Shown here piece by piece: positions 10,791 through 21,814 of a stretch of DNA of 62,000 nucleotides. Below the pieces are notes generated by a model, which saw nothing but the letters and a program-made list of their open reading frames with translations, had not been told where the DNA came from and ran no database searches. This stretch comes from Branchiostoma floridae (Eukaryota; Chordata; Leptocardii; Amphioxiformes; Branchiostomatidae): assembly GCF_000003815.2 (NCBI RefSeq), contig NC_049982.1, positions 4,919,469 to 4,981,468 on the forward strand, written 5' to 3'. Every line of letters begins with the position of its first letter. The stretch's first letter is position 1. Both the position numbers and the translations under genes were made by a program.

Positions 10791-12116
10791 ATGCAGGGTG
10801 TGGATGACGTCAGGAGAGGAGCAGCAGGGGGTTCTGCCTACAGTGTTCTCACCTGGCAAGGTGACAGACGTGAGGAGTCTGGGGAGGAGTCCTGTAGGAG
10901 AGACAAGGGTGTGAGAGTGTACAGATGTGAGGAGTGCAGCAAGGCGTTCAGTAGGCTGGACAGTCTGAAGACTCACATGCGGACTCACACAGGGGAGAAA
11001 CCCTACAGGTGTGAGGAGTGCAACAGGCAGTTCAGTCAGCTGAATAGTCTGAAGAAACACAAGGGGACTCACACAGGGGAAAAACCTTACCGATGTGAGA
11101 ATTGTAACAGGCAGTTCAGTGAGCAGGGAAGTCTGAAGAAACATATGCGAACTCACACAGGAGAAAAGCCCTACAGGTGTGAGGAGTGCAGTATGCAATG
11201 CAGTCAGCTGAGTGATCTCAGGAAACACATCCGCACTCATACTGGTGAGAAACCCTACAAATGCGAGAATTGTGGCAAGCAGTTTGGTAGAATTGATGTT
11301 CTGAAGAAACACATGCGGACTCACACAGGGGAGAAGCCCTACACGTGCGAGAAGTGTAGCAGGCAGTTCAGTAAGCTCAGCCATCTGAAGACTCACATGC
11401 GCACTCAAACAGGGGAGAAGCCTTACAGGTGTGAGGAGTGTAGCAGACAGTTCAGTCAGCTGGGTGATCTGAAGATTCACATGCGGACTCACACAGGAGA
11501 AAAACCCTATAGGTGTGAGGAGTGCAACAGGCAGTTCAGTGTGCTGAGTAGTCTGAAGAAACATATGCGAACTCATACAGGAGAAAAACCTTACCAGTGT
11601 GAGGCATGCAGCAGGCACTTTAGTGAGCTTGGTACTCTTAAGAGACATATACGCAGTCACACAGGAGAGAAACCGTACGGGTGTGAGGAGTGTAGCAGGC
11701 AGTTTAGTCAGCTGAGTGATCTGAAGAGACACATGCGCACTCACACAGGGGAGAAACCCTACAGGTGTGAGGAGTGCAGCAGGCAGTTCAGTCTGTTGGA
11801 TCATCTGAAGGTTCACATGCGCACTCACACAGGGGAGAAACCTTACAAGTGTGAGGAGTGCAGCAGGCAGTTCAGTCAGCTAGGTGATCTGAAGAAACAC
11901 ATGCGCACTCACACAGGTGAGAAACCTTACCAGTGTGAGGCATGCAGCAGGCACTTCAGTGAGCTTGGTTCTCTTAAGAGACATATGCGCACTCACACAA
12001 GAGAGAAACCGTACCGGTGTGAGGAGTGCAGCAGGCAGTTTAGTCAGCTGAGTGATCTGAAGAGACACATGCAGACTCACCCTGGAAAAACTGAAGGTGT
12101 AAGTTCTGTGAACTAG
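10791..12116 (+). CDS. C2H2 zinc-finger protein, unit 3 (14 fingers, start codon shifted)
   Basis: Longest array in the cluster. The exon begins after the acceptor at 10748-10749, but the usual GACATGGCAAC start reads GACATAGCATC, so the first in-frame exon ATG is the [10 protein letters not shown] one, shortening the leader by about 9 residues (441 aa total). Helix -1,2,3,6 residues: RDST, QNSK, EGSK, QSDK, RDVK, KSHT, QGDI, VSSK, EGTR, QSDR, LDHV, QGDK, EGSR, QSDR. Finger 4 has Cys for the core Phe ([10 protein letters not shown]), finger 6 ends HMRTQ instead of HMRTH, and the linker before finger 14 is TREKPYR. Fingers 9-10 and 13-14 are near-duplicates. The frame is otherwise open to a TAG shared with unit 1. 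Confidence 0.85.
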   Translation: MQGVDDVRRGAAGGSAYSVLTWQGDRREESGEESCRRDKGVRVYRCEECSKAFSRLDSLKTHMRTHTGEKPYRCEECNRQFSQLNSLKKHKGTHTGEKPYRCENCNRQFSEQGSLKKHMRTHTGEKPYRCEECSMQCSQLSDLRKHIRTHTGEKPYKCENCGKQFGRIDVLKKHMRTHTGEKPYTCEKCSRQFSKLSHLKTHMRTQTGEKPYRCEECSRQFSQLGDLKIHMRTHTGEKPYRCEECNRQFSVLSSLKKHMRTHTGEKPYQCEACSRHFSELGTLKRHIRSHTGEKPYGCEECSRQFSQLSDLKRHMRTHTGEKPYRCEECSRQFSLLDHLKVHMRTHTGEKPYKCEECSRQFSQLGDLKKHMRTHTGEKPYQCEACSRHFSELGSLKRHMRTHTREKPYRCEECSRQFSQLSDLKRHMQTHPGKTEGVSSVN

Positions 12117-12261
12117 GAAGTCTGAAGAGAGGTGTACTCACATGAACCCTACATGTGTTAACGGAATACAGCAGGGATTGCAATAGGCAAGACAGGAAGA
12201 AGGTACACTGAAGGAACACGCTTCATTTCACTGAAGGATCACAAACAGTCATGACAGTCAA

Positions 12262-13083
12262 ACATGGCAGTTTAGTACAGTCATGTCAAGTCTAATTGAG
12301 ATCGAAATAAACAAACAATAGCAGCAAAAGCAAACAGTACTCTGGGATTCTTGAGAAGGAATCTGAGAGGAGCATGTAGATCAATCAGAGCTCAAGCCTA
12401 TTTGTCCATTGTAAGACCCAAACTAGAATATGCGTCCTCTGTGTGGGACCCCCACAAACGCATACATTCACAAACAAACAAACTTGAGGACAAGTTAGAG
12501 GCAGTACAGAGGCGTGCCGCCAGGTTCGCCACTGGCGACTACCGTTTGACAACCAGCATTACACACACTCTGCAAACCCTCGGTTGGCCCACCCTTCAAC
12601 AGCGCAGACAAGTTGCCCGCCTCTCACTTATGTACAAAGCTGTCAATAATCTTATTGCTATCCCCATCCACAATATCCTCACAAGAAATACTAACATAAC
12701 CAGAGGACACCAGCAACGTTTTACCACAGTCGCATGTAGGACAGAAACATACCGAGGCAGCTTTTTCCCAAAAACAGTCATAGAATGGAATGCACTTCCG
12801 CAACATCTTATCGAAACCAAGACTACAGATAGCTTTAAAGCTGGGGTGGCCAAGTACTATGGTTACCCCGGCTTCACCCAGCTGTAAGGGGAGGAGCCTA
12901 TACCTAGTGTGGCAATGTACAGTAGCACTTTTTTTTTCGTTTATTTATGCACCACTTTTTTTCTTGTTGACGGCATGCACCACCACCACCGGCCACACTT
13001 GGGTAAGGCCCTGACCATAAGTCCTAGACACTATGCCCCATGCGGGGTTTTGTCTAGTATCACGACAAGACAAGACAAACAAA
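12262..13083 (+). mobile_element. 5'-truncated CR1/L2-like LINE inserted in the unit 3 3' region
   Basis: The translation from about 12325 reads as the C-terminal third of a CR1/L2-type ORF2: TLGFLRRNL, IVRPKLEYASSVWDPH, EAVQRRAARFATGDY, SFFPKTVIEWNALP. The frame is open from 12351 to 12887. The 3' end has a GACAAGACAAGACAAACAAACAA tail near 13061-13083, typical of these LINEs. Comparison with unit 4 (CATGACAGTCTCACAAGGCAG, 16684-16704) shows the host sequence interrupted between about 12261 and 13084. Edges are approximate, since no clean target duplication is visible. A 5'-truncated, dead copy. Confidence 0.8.
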
Positions 13084-13404
13084 CAAGGCAGTAATGATCA
13101 GATATTACACAAGTTACAGACCAGAGCACTATAGCCAGCAAGTAGTTTAGTGCTCACAACTATTGTCATCATTGATATTCAGCTAAAAATGCATATGGGT
13201 GTATTAAGTGTAGAAATCATACAAAATTATACAAAAGTAGACTACCAGGAAACAACAAGAGGTCCGAGGAGAGTATTTTCACTTTTTTTGCTTCATAGAA
13301 TATTTTGTGTGTTTTTTAATCTCGGAACTACAGTTGATAGTCGTAAATTTGTGTTATTTTTTTAAGTTTACATATACATGTAACATTGACATGCTTCCCA
13401 AGTG

Positions 13405-13620
13405 GTTCAGAGTAGTGAATATAAAGTTCAAAGTTGTGAAGTAGAGAGTTTAAAGTTCAAAGTAGATGTAAATAGAAGGAATAAATGGAAGTAGTAGAAG
13501 TAAATGGTTCAAAGTTCATAGTAGTTTTGAACAAAGTTTAAACAAGGACGTTATCTCATATAACGACCTTGGTTTAAAGTAGTTCAAAGTACAACATTGA
13601 AAGTAGTGAAAGTACAACGT
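13405..13620 (+). repeat. TTCAAAGTAGTGAA minisatellite, unit 3
   Basis: Same minisatellite as in units 1, 2, 4 and 5, with AAGTTCAAAGTTGTGAAGTAG and GTTCAAAGTTCATAGTAG words. A short palindrome lies within it near 13546-13572 (AACAAGGACGTTATCTCATATAACGACCTTGGTT). Confidence 0.65.
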
Positions 13621-13795
13621 TCAATGTATTTACATATTACTGGTATTTGTCTTTGGAGTTCTCTAACAGATGTAGCAAGTTTAATAGTTTAATATTTTCT
13701 GTGTCTTTTCATATTATAGATTAAAAGCGATACAATTACATGTTTTTCGTTGAGTTATTGCAACCAAATTATCGAAGAATGTCACTGTCATATGA

Positions 13796-13801
13796 AATAA
13801 A
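13796..13801 (+). terminator. Candidate polyadenylation signal AATAAA, unit 3
   Basis: AATAAA in CATATGAAATAAAAACAAAC, followed by the conserved CCCAGAGGATGAAGG block. Aligned with the signals of units 2, 4 and 5. Confidence 0.5.
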
Positions 13802-14212
13802 AACAAACCCAGAGGATGAAGGTTGCGTCGTTTTATTCAATGATGTGATGATGTTACAGCTTGTACTTTTGTAGAGGCAGTGAGTAAAAAATATTGTAAA
13901 AAATATATTCAGTTGTGCTTGTTTCATGTGGCCTGTCAATAATTGTGTATTCAGCGGAAGTAATTTTATGAGTTATTCATTAAATTCCATGCCGTGACTG
14001 TAAAAGACGGCGCCCCATAAACAGTGTGTGGTGTGTTTCAGTGTTCGCATCTTAGTAGAGTAGTAGAGTTTCTTCGGCCAGGTAGGAAACGGCTGGTTCC
14101 ATTTTAGGCCGCTCTTCACTGATCTTCACTTCTACGTCACAGTCAAATCTTGGAGAGGGGCTACAAAGTACCAAGTAGTTTAATGCAGAAACTAGTGTTT
14201 CTGACTCATCTA

Positions 14213-14429
14213 TAAGGTCACAGTTTTGTCGTGTACAATATATGGGTAATCGGGGAATAAAATCTGACCTCCATCCTTGACTACTTCCGGGTCGTAGAGT
14301 CCCGACTTCCTGTTCGTGAAGATACGCTTGGCTTGGTGTTTGGGGCCGTTTCTTGGAAAAGGAGTCCTCATTTATTCCGTAGCGAGTTCCAGTGTTTCAT
14401 CAGGCATCCCTGTGTCGACTACGTTCCAG
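14213..14429 (+). promoter_or_regulatory. Unit 4 promoter and non-coding exon 1 (weakened TATA box)
   Basis: The shared exon-1 block is present (GGGTAATCGGGGAATAAAATC, ACTTCCGGGTCGTAGAGTCCC, GACTTCCTGTTCGTGAAG), ending TTCCAG|GTAACA at 14429. The TATA position reads TATAAGGT rather than TATAAAGG. The intron to the acceptor at 15539-15540 is 1,111 bp. Confidence 0.65.
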
Positions 14430-15563
14430 GTAACACTTGACTTAACTTAACTTACTTGTGACTCGGTATTTAAAGATTTGTAGAACAGTGTATGGAGGGG
14501 AAAAAAGTTCGTGATTATGAGCGACGCCACGCCGGCGTGCATAAATTACTTTCTCTCTCATCGGGTCTTGAAACCTACTTTTCTTCTGTGCAGCTGCGTA
14601 AAGCATATCGTAGTAGGTGAAAAGGAAAATGTTATGAATTTGATGCTTGGTTTTGTTGTTTGGCTGTCAAAATTATGCAGGAGCTGGCCTTGGGAAAGTA
14701 CAAAAATGTAAAGAGGGGAGGGTCAATAGGGGTTTTTGGATGTTGTTGGATTCGAGGGGTAAAAGTTGACGCTTTGTTGTAATGACTTGCACAATAAGTG
14801 CATACAATGTTTTGAATCAATATTCAGTGACAAGGTTAACCGTTGATCATATGGTAAGGCAAGGAGGTTGAGGTAAAGGACTCCAGTTACCTGTTTTTAA
14901 TAGTTAGGTGTACTGCAAACCCCTGCGTGCGCCCTGACCCCGAAATTTGGCGCCCAATTCTCCCAGAGGGGGAGGGTGTGAGTTTCACGGGACGGTTCAC
15001 TAACTGTTCCAGTGTTGCTCCAGAGACATGTAGACCTTCATAGAACCTACTGTCCAAGCAGACGTTAGTTTGAGCCTTGTTTTGATAATCTTTTTCATGT
15101 ATTTTTTGGCTGTCATTTTGTCTGACTTTTTGTTTGTTTGCTAAACATACAACCTGACAAAATAGAAATTAATGCAAAACGCCTATGTTTGTCCTAAGAT
15201 GTCAAAATAAAGTTAAGAGCCTGGCCACTTTTTGGAGAGTACCAGAATTGCTTACATTATATATCACAACTATTCTTAACAGCATTTCAGCTCTATTTGA
15301 TTGTTTTGTTTTCATGCACAATTTGAAACTTTTGTGGCCATGCTAGAGTAAAAAAACACTCCTATATGAGTGTTATGTACTGCAAGGGGCTTTGCTCTGT
15401 ACTCCATAGATGTAGATGTAGATGTTGGTATCAATCTTGTAAATTGCAAAGCGCAGCCGACAAGATTGACAGAGAGGACCGGATTGGCTCTTTCATTTAC
15501 CTCATGGTTGATAATCGTTTGTCTTGTCCTATGTTTACAGAAGTTGACCCAGATATTGTTGAC

Positions 15564-16472
15564 ATGGCAACCACAAACAGCATGCAGGGTTTGGATGATG
15601 TCAGGAGAGGAGCAGCAGGGGGTTCTGCCGACAGCGTTCTCACCTGGCAAGGGGATAGATGTGAGGAGTCTGGGGAGGAGTCCGGTAGGAGAGACAAAGG
15701 TGTGAGAGTGCACAGGTGTGAGGAGTGCAGGAGGCAGTTCAGTCATATGAGTAGTCTGAAGAGGCACATGCGGACTCACACAGGGGAGAAACCCTTCAGA
15801 TGTGAGGAGTGTAGCAGGCAGTTTAGTCAGCTGGGTCATTTGAAGTCTCACATGCAGACTCACACAGGGGAGAAACCCTACAGGTGTGAGGAGTGCAGCA
15901 GGCAGTTCAGTCAGCTGAGTGATCTGAAGAAACACATGCGGACTCACACAGGGGAGAAACCCTACAGGTGTGAGGAGTGCAGCAGGCAGTTCAGTCTATT
16001 GGGTCATCTGACAACTCACATGCGAACTCACTCAGGGGAGAAACCATACAGGTGTGAGGAGTGCAGCAGGCAGTTCAGTCAGCTGGGTGATCTGAAGACT
16101 CACATGCGGACTCACACAGGGGAGAAACCCTACAGGTGTGAGGAGTGTAGCAGGCAGTTCAGTAAGCTAAGTAATCTGAAGTCGCACATGCATACTCACA
16201 CAGGAGAGAAACCGTACAGGTGTGAGGAATGCAGTAGGCAGTTCAATCAGCTGGGTCATCTGAAGACTCACATGAGGACTCACACAGGGGAGAAACCCTA
16301 CAGGTGTGAGGAGTGCAGCAGGCACTTCAGTAAGCTGATCAATCTGAAGAGACACATGCAGACTCACACAGAGGAAAAACCTTACAGGTGTGAGCAATGC
16401 AGCAGGCAGTTCAGTCAGCTGAGTAATTTGAAGAGACACATGCGCGCTCACCCCGGAAAACTGGAGGTGTAA
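15564..16472 (+). CDS. C2H2 zinc-finger protein, unit 4 (9 fingers)
   Basis: An intact single coding exon after the acceptor GTTTACAG at 15533-15540; start at GACATGGCAACC; 302 residues. Leader MATTNSMQGLDDV... as in the other units, then nine C2H2 fingers, all ligands present. Helix -1,2,3,6 residues: HSSR, QGHS, QSDK, LGHT, QGDT, KSNS, QGHT, KINR, QSNR. Linkers vary from TGEKP at SGEKP (after finger 4) and TEEKP (before finger 9). Finger 1 begins HRCEEC, as in unit 6, and the intron also matches unit 6 most closely. No known effector domain. Confidence 0.9.
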   Translation: MATTNSMQGLDDVRRGAAGGSADSVLTWQGDRCEESGEESGRRDKGVRVHRCEECRRQFSHMSSLKRHMRTHTGEKPFRCEECSRQFSQLGHLKSHMQTHTGEKPYRCEECSRQFSQLSDLKKHMRTHTGEKPYRCEECSRQFSLLGHLTTHMRTHSGEKPYRCEECSRQFSQLGDLKTHMRTHTGEKPYRCEECSRQFSKLSNLKSHMHTHTGEKPYRCEECSRQFNQLGHLKTHMRTHTGEKPYRCEECSRHFSKLINLKRHMQTHTEEKPYRCEQCSRQFSQLSNLKRHMRAHPGKLEV

Positions 16473-17314
16473 GGGACAAAGCAGAGAGTCCTTTGAAGTA
16501 GGAAATCTGAAGAGACGTGTACTCATATGACTCCTACACTTGTTAAAGGAATACAGCAGGGAGTACAATAGGCAAGATAGGAAGAAGCACATTGAACTCT
16601 CACTGGTGACAGTGGTGAGATACCCTCTAGTGTTAGTAATTGAGTCAGCTTGGGTACACTGGAGGAACACACGAACACATGTAGTCATGACAGTCTCACA
16701 AGGCAGAAATCAGATCTTACACAAGTTTCAGACCAGGGCAAGCAGTTTAGTAGTGAGCAAGAAGTTTAGTAGAGCAAGTTTTCTCATAATTGATACACGG
16801 TCAAAAAATGCCCATGGGTGTATTGAGTGCAGAAATCAGTTTTCTTACTACATGTATTTGGTTGAGCTTAAAATCATTCAAAGATAGGATAGGTAAACTA
16901 CCACATACATTTTCTACTATATGTACATGTATTGTGTACTTGTCAGTAAAGTTGAATTTTTCTGTTCTTGTTGGTTCAGCTTTGGCACAACATTTCTTCT
17001 GTTATATGAAAATACCACTCTGTACCTAATGACTGTAGACTGGTTATATGATTTGCAGACTAATCTCTCTTCACAATCACAGCCAGAGGCTGTCTTTAGG
17101 AGCCTACAATTGGCTGTTGTTCAAATTCATTGCTCATAATCTTTTATAACACAACTAAATGATAGAAATGCTGATTGTTTTTGAATATCCACACTTTTTT
17201 TTCGAAAATTCTTTTATCTGCTTGTTGATCCCTTATCTTGTAGTTGATCTTCATCAAGTTTTGTTATTTTTTAAAGTTTGCATATATCATTAACATGCTT
17301 TCAAAGGAATGGAA

Positions 17315-17610
17315 GTACCAAATTCAATGTAGTGAAGTAGAAAATTTAAAGTTCAATGTTTCAAAAGTTCATAGTAGAGAAATAACTGACTTCAAAAGTT
17401 CAAAAGTTTATAGTAGTGAAGTTTTAAGTTGTGAAATAGGAAACTCAAAGTTCAAAGTAGTAAATGTCAAAAGTTCAAAGCAGGAAAAGTAAAAAGATCA
17501 AAGTTCATGGTAGTGTAGAACAAAGTAGTGAATTAGAAATTGAAAGTACAAGGTTCAAAGTAGTGAACTACAGTTTTGTATTTAAGTACAAAGTTGAAAG
17601 TAGTGAATAC
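17315..17610 (+). repeat. TTCAAAGTAGTGAA minisatellite, unit 4
   Basis: The largest example of the 3' minisatellite (about 300 bp), with many AAAGTTCAAAGTAGTGAA-like units. The open frames crossing it are by-products of the repeat. Confidence 0.65.
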
Positions 17611-17771
17611 ATTTCTGGTATTTGTCTATTGAGTTCTCTGACACTTGTAGTAGATTTTACAGTAGCCATTTTCTATGTTCCTTTTTACATTTCAAAAGTG
17701 TTACGGTTACTTAGTTACCGTGTATTTGAGTTTTTACAACCTAGTTATCAAAGAATGCCACTACTCAGTAA

Positions 17772-17777
17772 AATAAA
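17772..17777 (+). terminator. Candidate polyadenylation signal AATAAA, unit 4
   Basis: AATAAA in CAGTAAAATAAAAAAATGCC, at the position conserved with units 2, 3 and 5, followed by AAAGATGAAGATTTATG. It puts the 3' UTR of unit 4 at about 1.3 kb. Confidence 0.5.
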
Positions 17778-17825
17778 AAAATGCCCCAAAGATGAAGATT
17801 TATGTTTTTGATAGTGTTTTTTTTT

Positions 17826-17850
17826 TGTGTGTGTTGTGTGTGTTTCTTTA

Positions 17851-17881
<31 letters not shown>
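17826..17881. repeat. GT/TG simple repeat
   Basis: A (TG)n tract interrupted by TTTCTTTATT, directly after the polyadenylation region of unit 4. It interrupts sequence that in other units continues as TTCAATGATGTGATG. Confidence 0.85.
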
Positions 17882-17883
<2 letters not shown>

Positions 17884-18344
17884 CTGTGCAGTTAACCATC
17901 ATAACTCCAAAATACCTAGATGCATTGTCTTGATATTTGGCATGTTGATAGGCCTTGAGACCTTGAATTTCTTGAAACGAATAGATTTTGGGCTCCCTAG
18001 GGGCTTGCTGTGGTACTGCAGCGAAACTTTCGGGTTCAATATCTTGTGTGCTTGACATGCTACGGTCGTGATTTTTGAGTGGTTGATAGCTCTTAGGGCA
18101 GAGAGTCAGTGGTATAGGTTTGGGCCCCCAGTGGCTTTGTCGAACTGCATGGAACCTGTTAGTTTCAGACTTTGTAAGAGAGAAACTCAAGAAGGGATAA
18201 ACTGATCATCATGTGGTCGTGGAACTTAAGTTTAATGATGTGATGTAATGTTGTTAAACTTGTAGATACAGTGAGATGTATATTCAGCTGTGCTTGTTTC
18301 CTGTGGCCTCCTGAGAGAATGACCAGCTTAAAAACCGTGTTTGT

Positions 18345-18571
18345 CTTTAAAGGTCACCGGAGGCTCATGTACAATTGATGGGTAATCAGGGAATCAAATC
18401 TGACCGCCAGCAATGAGTAATTCCGGGTCATAGAGTCCCGACTTCCTGTCCGTGAGGATACGCTTGGCTTGGTGCTCGGGGCCGTTTCTCGGCCATGCAG
18501 TAGAAGTCCGCATTCATTCCGTAGCGAGTTCTAGTGTTTCATCAGGCATCCCTGTGTTCACTAAGGTTCAG
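18345..18571 (+). promoter_or_regulatory. Unit 5 promoter and non-coding exon 1 (degraded TATA box)
   Basis: TTTAAAGG replaces TATAAAGG just before CACCGGAGGCTCATG. The rest of the exon-1 block is kept (ATGGGTAATCAGGGAATC, ATTCCGGGTCATAGAGTCCC, GACTTCCTGTCCGTGAGG), with one ETS-type site altered from ACTTCCGG to ATTCCGG. It ends TTCAG|GTAAGG at 18571; intron 1,248 bp. The weakened elements fit a decaying gene. Confidence 0.65.
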
Positions 18572-18642
18572 GTAAGGAGACTTGACTTGTGACTCGGTAT
18601 TCTAAGGTTTGTAGAACAGATTTGAGGAAAAGAAACTTTCAT

Positions 18643-19100
18643 GAGTACGAGCCAGGCCACACCGGAAATTATGCATAACTTTCTTCTTTGTCTGGACTGT
18701 CACCGTGCCTTGAGACCTATTTTACCTTTGTGCGCCTGCGTAAAAACATATCGTAGTGGGGGGAAAACATGTTGTGTATTTTGTGTCAGTTTGTGCTGTT
18801 TGTCAAAAGTCGTGATTTGTTTAGGAGCTGGCTATGGGGATGTGGAAAATGTAAATAAGGAGAGCCACGCCACACCGGCATGCATAAATTATTTACTTTC
18901 TTTGTCCGGACTGTCTTTGTTTCTTTGTTTAGGTCGTGAAACCTATGTTCCTGTCTTCAGGCCGTGAAACCTATTTTACTTTGGCGCATCTACGTAAAAA
19001 CATATCGTAGCGGGGAAAAGAGAAGCATGTAATGTATTAAGGGCTGTGTAAGTCGTGCTGTTTGGATGGCAAAAGTCATGATTGTTCAGTGACGTAGAAA
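18643..19100 (+). repeat. Tandem duplication of about 220 bp in the unit 5 intron
   Basis: The segment GAGCCA(C/G)GCCACACCGG...CGTAAAAACATATCGTAG(T/C)GGGG...GTAAA-AA occurs at about 18643-18860 and again at 18862-19100, where other units have it once. The second copy keeps the uninterrupted target of the 1.8-kb element found in unit 2. Confidence 0.7.
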
Positions 19101-19842
19101 ATGTAAACAATGGAGGGTCAATAGGGTTATTTAGAGATTTTGTTGGATTGTTAGATTTTTGGGACTAATTCCGAAGCTTTGTCGCATGAAATCGTGAGAT
19201 AGCTACATACAGTGTTTTTGGTCAACGTTTAGTAATCAGGTTCACAAAAGCTGCCATGGAAGAAATCCAGTTTCTGTTGAAATAACCAAGTTTTCTGTCT
19301 TAATTATACTACAAACCCCTACAGTACATACACCCCGTCCCCGAAATAATTGCTCACATCTGGATGGAATCCATTGTCAGCCTGAAGCCAGATGGGGAGG
19401 GTGTAAATTTTAGGGGACGGTTCACTAACTTCTGCAGTATTAATCCTGTGATGTATACACTTTCATAGAACCACTCACGTGGCAGAGGTTAGGCAAGGCT
19501 TGTTTTTGACGTCTATTTTCATTTGTTAATTTTGGTTTTCTACATTTAGTCAGAATTTCTTGTTTGGCTGATACAAATTGCACGAAAATGCCTGTAAGAT
19601 GCTATAATTGAATTAAGAGCCAAACCTCTGCTTGGACAGTACAAAGAACAAACAATCGCATACATTATAACACATATCACCATTTCCAGTTCGTATGGTT
19701 TCTTGTTGGTATCAATGTTTTAAATTGTAAAACGCAGCTCACAATATTGACAGAGGACAAGATTGCCTTGTCCAGTTACCTCACAGTTGATAATCGTTTG
19801 GTATGTCTTGTATTTACAGACTTTATTCCAGATATTGTTGAC

Positions 19843-20996
19843 ATGGCAACAACAGACAGCATGCAGGGTTTGGATGACGTCAGGAGAGGAGCAGCAGGGG
19901 GTTCTGCCGACAGTGTTCTCACCTGGCAAGGAGACAGATGTGAGGAGTCTGGGGAGGATTCCGGTAGGAGAGACAAAGGTGTGAGAGTGTACAGGTGTGA
20001 GGAGTGCAGCAAGGAGTTCAGTAGGCTGGACAGTCTGAAGACTCATTTTCGGACTCACACAGGGGAGAAACCCTACAGGTGTGAGGAGTGCAGCAGGCAG
20101 TTCAGTAAGCTGAGTAATCTGAAGAGGCACATGCGGACTCACACAGGGCAGAAACCCTACAGGTGTGAGGAGTGCAGCAAGCAGTTCAGTATGCTGGATA
20201 GTCTGAAGAAACACATGCGCACTCACACAGGGGAGAAACCCTACAGGTGTGAGGAGTGCAGCAGGCAGTTCAGTCAGCTGGGTCATCTGACGACTCACAT
20301 GAGGACTCACACAGGGGAGAAACCCTACAAGTGTGAGGAGTGCTGTAGCAGTTTAGTCAGCTGAGTGCTCTGAAGACTCACATGCGGACTCACACAGGGG
20401 AGAAACCTTACAGGTGTGAGGAGTGCAGCAGGCAGTTCAGTCGGCTGGGTGAACTGAAGACTCACATGCGGACTCACACTGGGGAGAAACCCTACAGGTG
20501 TGAAGAGTGTAGCAGGCAGTTTAGTCAGCAGGGTAATCTGAAGAGTCACATGAAAACTCACACAGGAGAGAAACCCTACAGGTGTGAGGAATGCAGCAGG
20601 CAGTTCAGTCTGTGGAGTAGTCTAGAGAAACATATGCGCACTCACACTGGCGAAAAACCTTACCAGTGTGAGGCATGCAGCAGGCACTTCAGTGAGCTTG
20701 GTACTCTAAAGAGACACATGCGGACTCACACAGGAGAGAAACCATACAATTGTGAGGAGTGTAGCAGGCAGTTCAGTCATCTGAGTCATCTGAAGACTCA
20801 CATGCGCACTCACACAGGGGGAAAACCCCACAGGTGTGGAGAGTGTACAAGGGAGTTCAGTCAGCTTGGTACTCTGAAGACTCACATGCGGACTCACACT
20901 GCGGAGAAACCTTACAGATGTGAGGAGTGCAGCAAGCAGTTCAGTCTGCTGTGTAATCTGAAGAAACACATGCAGACCCACCCTGGAAAAAACTGA
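19843..20996 (+). pseudogene. C2H2 zinc-finger gene, unit 5, split by a 1-nt deletion
   Basis: Starts normally (GACATGGCAAC after the acceptor at 19818-19819) and encodes the leader plus four fingers. In finger 5, GAGTGCTGTAGCAGTTTAGTC stands where a unit like GAGTGCAGCAGGCAGTTTAGTC is expected; the net loss of 1 nt near 20341-20352 brings in a stop at 20364. The second frame runs from 20382 to 20996 with seven further complete fingers. Helix -1,2,3,6 before the break: RDST, KSNR, MDSK, QGHT; after it: (QSAT, remnant), RGET, QGNS, LSSK, EGTR, HSHT, QGTT, LCNK. Linkers TGGKPHR and TAEKPYR are off-consensus. A sequencing error would restore a 12-finger gene. Confidence 0.85.
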
Positions 20997-21559
20997 AGGT
21001 GTAAGTTCTGTGAACTAGGAAGTCTGAAGAGAGGTGTACTCTTATGAATCATGCATGTGTTCAAGGAATACAGCAGGGAGTATGAAAGGGAAGATAGGAA
21101 GAAGCACAATGCACTCACACTGGTGACAGTGGTGAGATACCTTGAAGTGTTAGGAATTGAGTCAGCTTGGGTACACTGGAGGAACACATGAACACATACA
21201 GTCTTGACAGCCTCACAAGGCATTAATCTTACACAAGTAACAGAAGATCAGAGCACTTAAGACAGCAAGCAAGTTTAGTAGGGCTATTAATTTCATATTT
21301 GATATGCAGCCAAAAAACTTATGGGAGTATTGAGTGCAGAAATCATCTCAGTCTTGCTACATATAAGTTGTTGAGCTTAAAATCATGCAAAGGTTGGATA
21401 TGTAGACTACCACATACATTTTGTACGACACTTACTACTAGTTGTTAAAGTTAATTTTTGCTTTTCTTGATAGTTTCTGTTTTGGTACAACATTCTTTCT
21501 GTTATTTAGAAATCTTCTCTGTATCTTCATCACTATAGACATAATGGGTCATTGGTTAA

Positions 21560-21763
21560 TATCCAAGCAGATCCTACCTCAGCCTAAGATACAAAATGTA
21601 ATATCAAAAGCCGGCAGAGGAGTGAAGCCGGCCTAGGAGTGTGTGTGGCTCGTCCCTGTTTCAGTGATGGCAGATCTTTGGTAGCCAAACACACTCCTAG
21701 GTCGGCTTCACTCCTCTGGCAGCTTTTGGTGACACCTTATGCTACCGAAGGATCTGCTTAGAG
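21560..21763. mobile_element. Foldback MITE copy B (downstream of unit 5)
   Basis: Same element as at 2051-2253: left arm TATCCAAGCAGATCCTAC, right arm ending GAAGGATCTGCTTAGAG, with GGAGTGAAGCCGGCCTAGGAG matched by CTCCTAGGTCGGCTTCACTCC around the loop. TAA flanks both ends (21557-21559, 21764-21766). It sits after the same host words (ATTGGTTAA) as copy A. Confidence 0.75.
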
Positions 21764-21814
21764 TAAATTAGTAAAGTTTGCATATAACATTGACATGCTT
21801 CCAAATTGGTGGAA

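Noticed and set aside
17244-17811. Plus-strand ORFs across 17.2-17.8 kb (82-115 codons)
   Set aside because: They are readings through the TTCAAAGTAGTG minisatellite.
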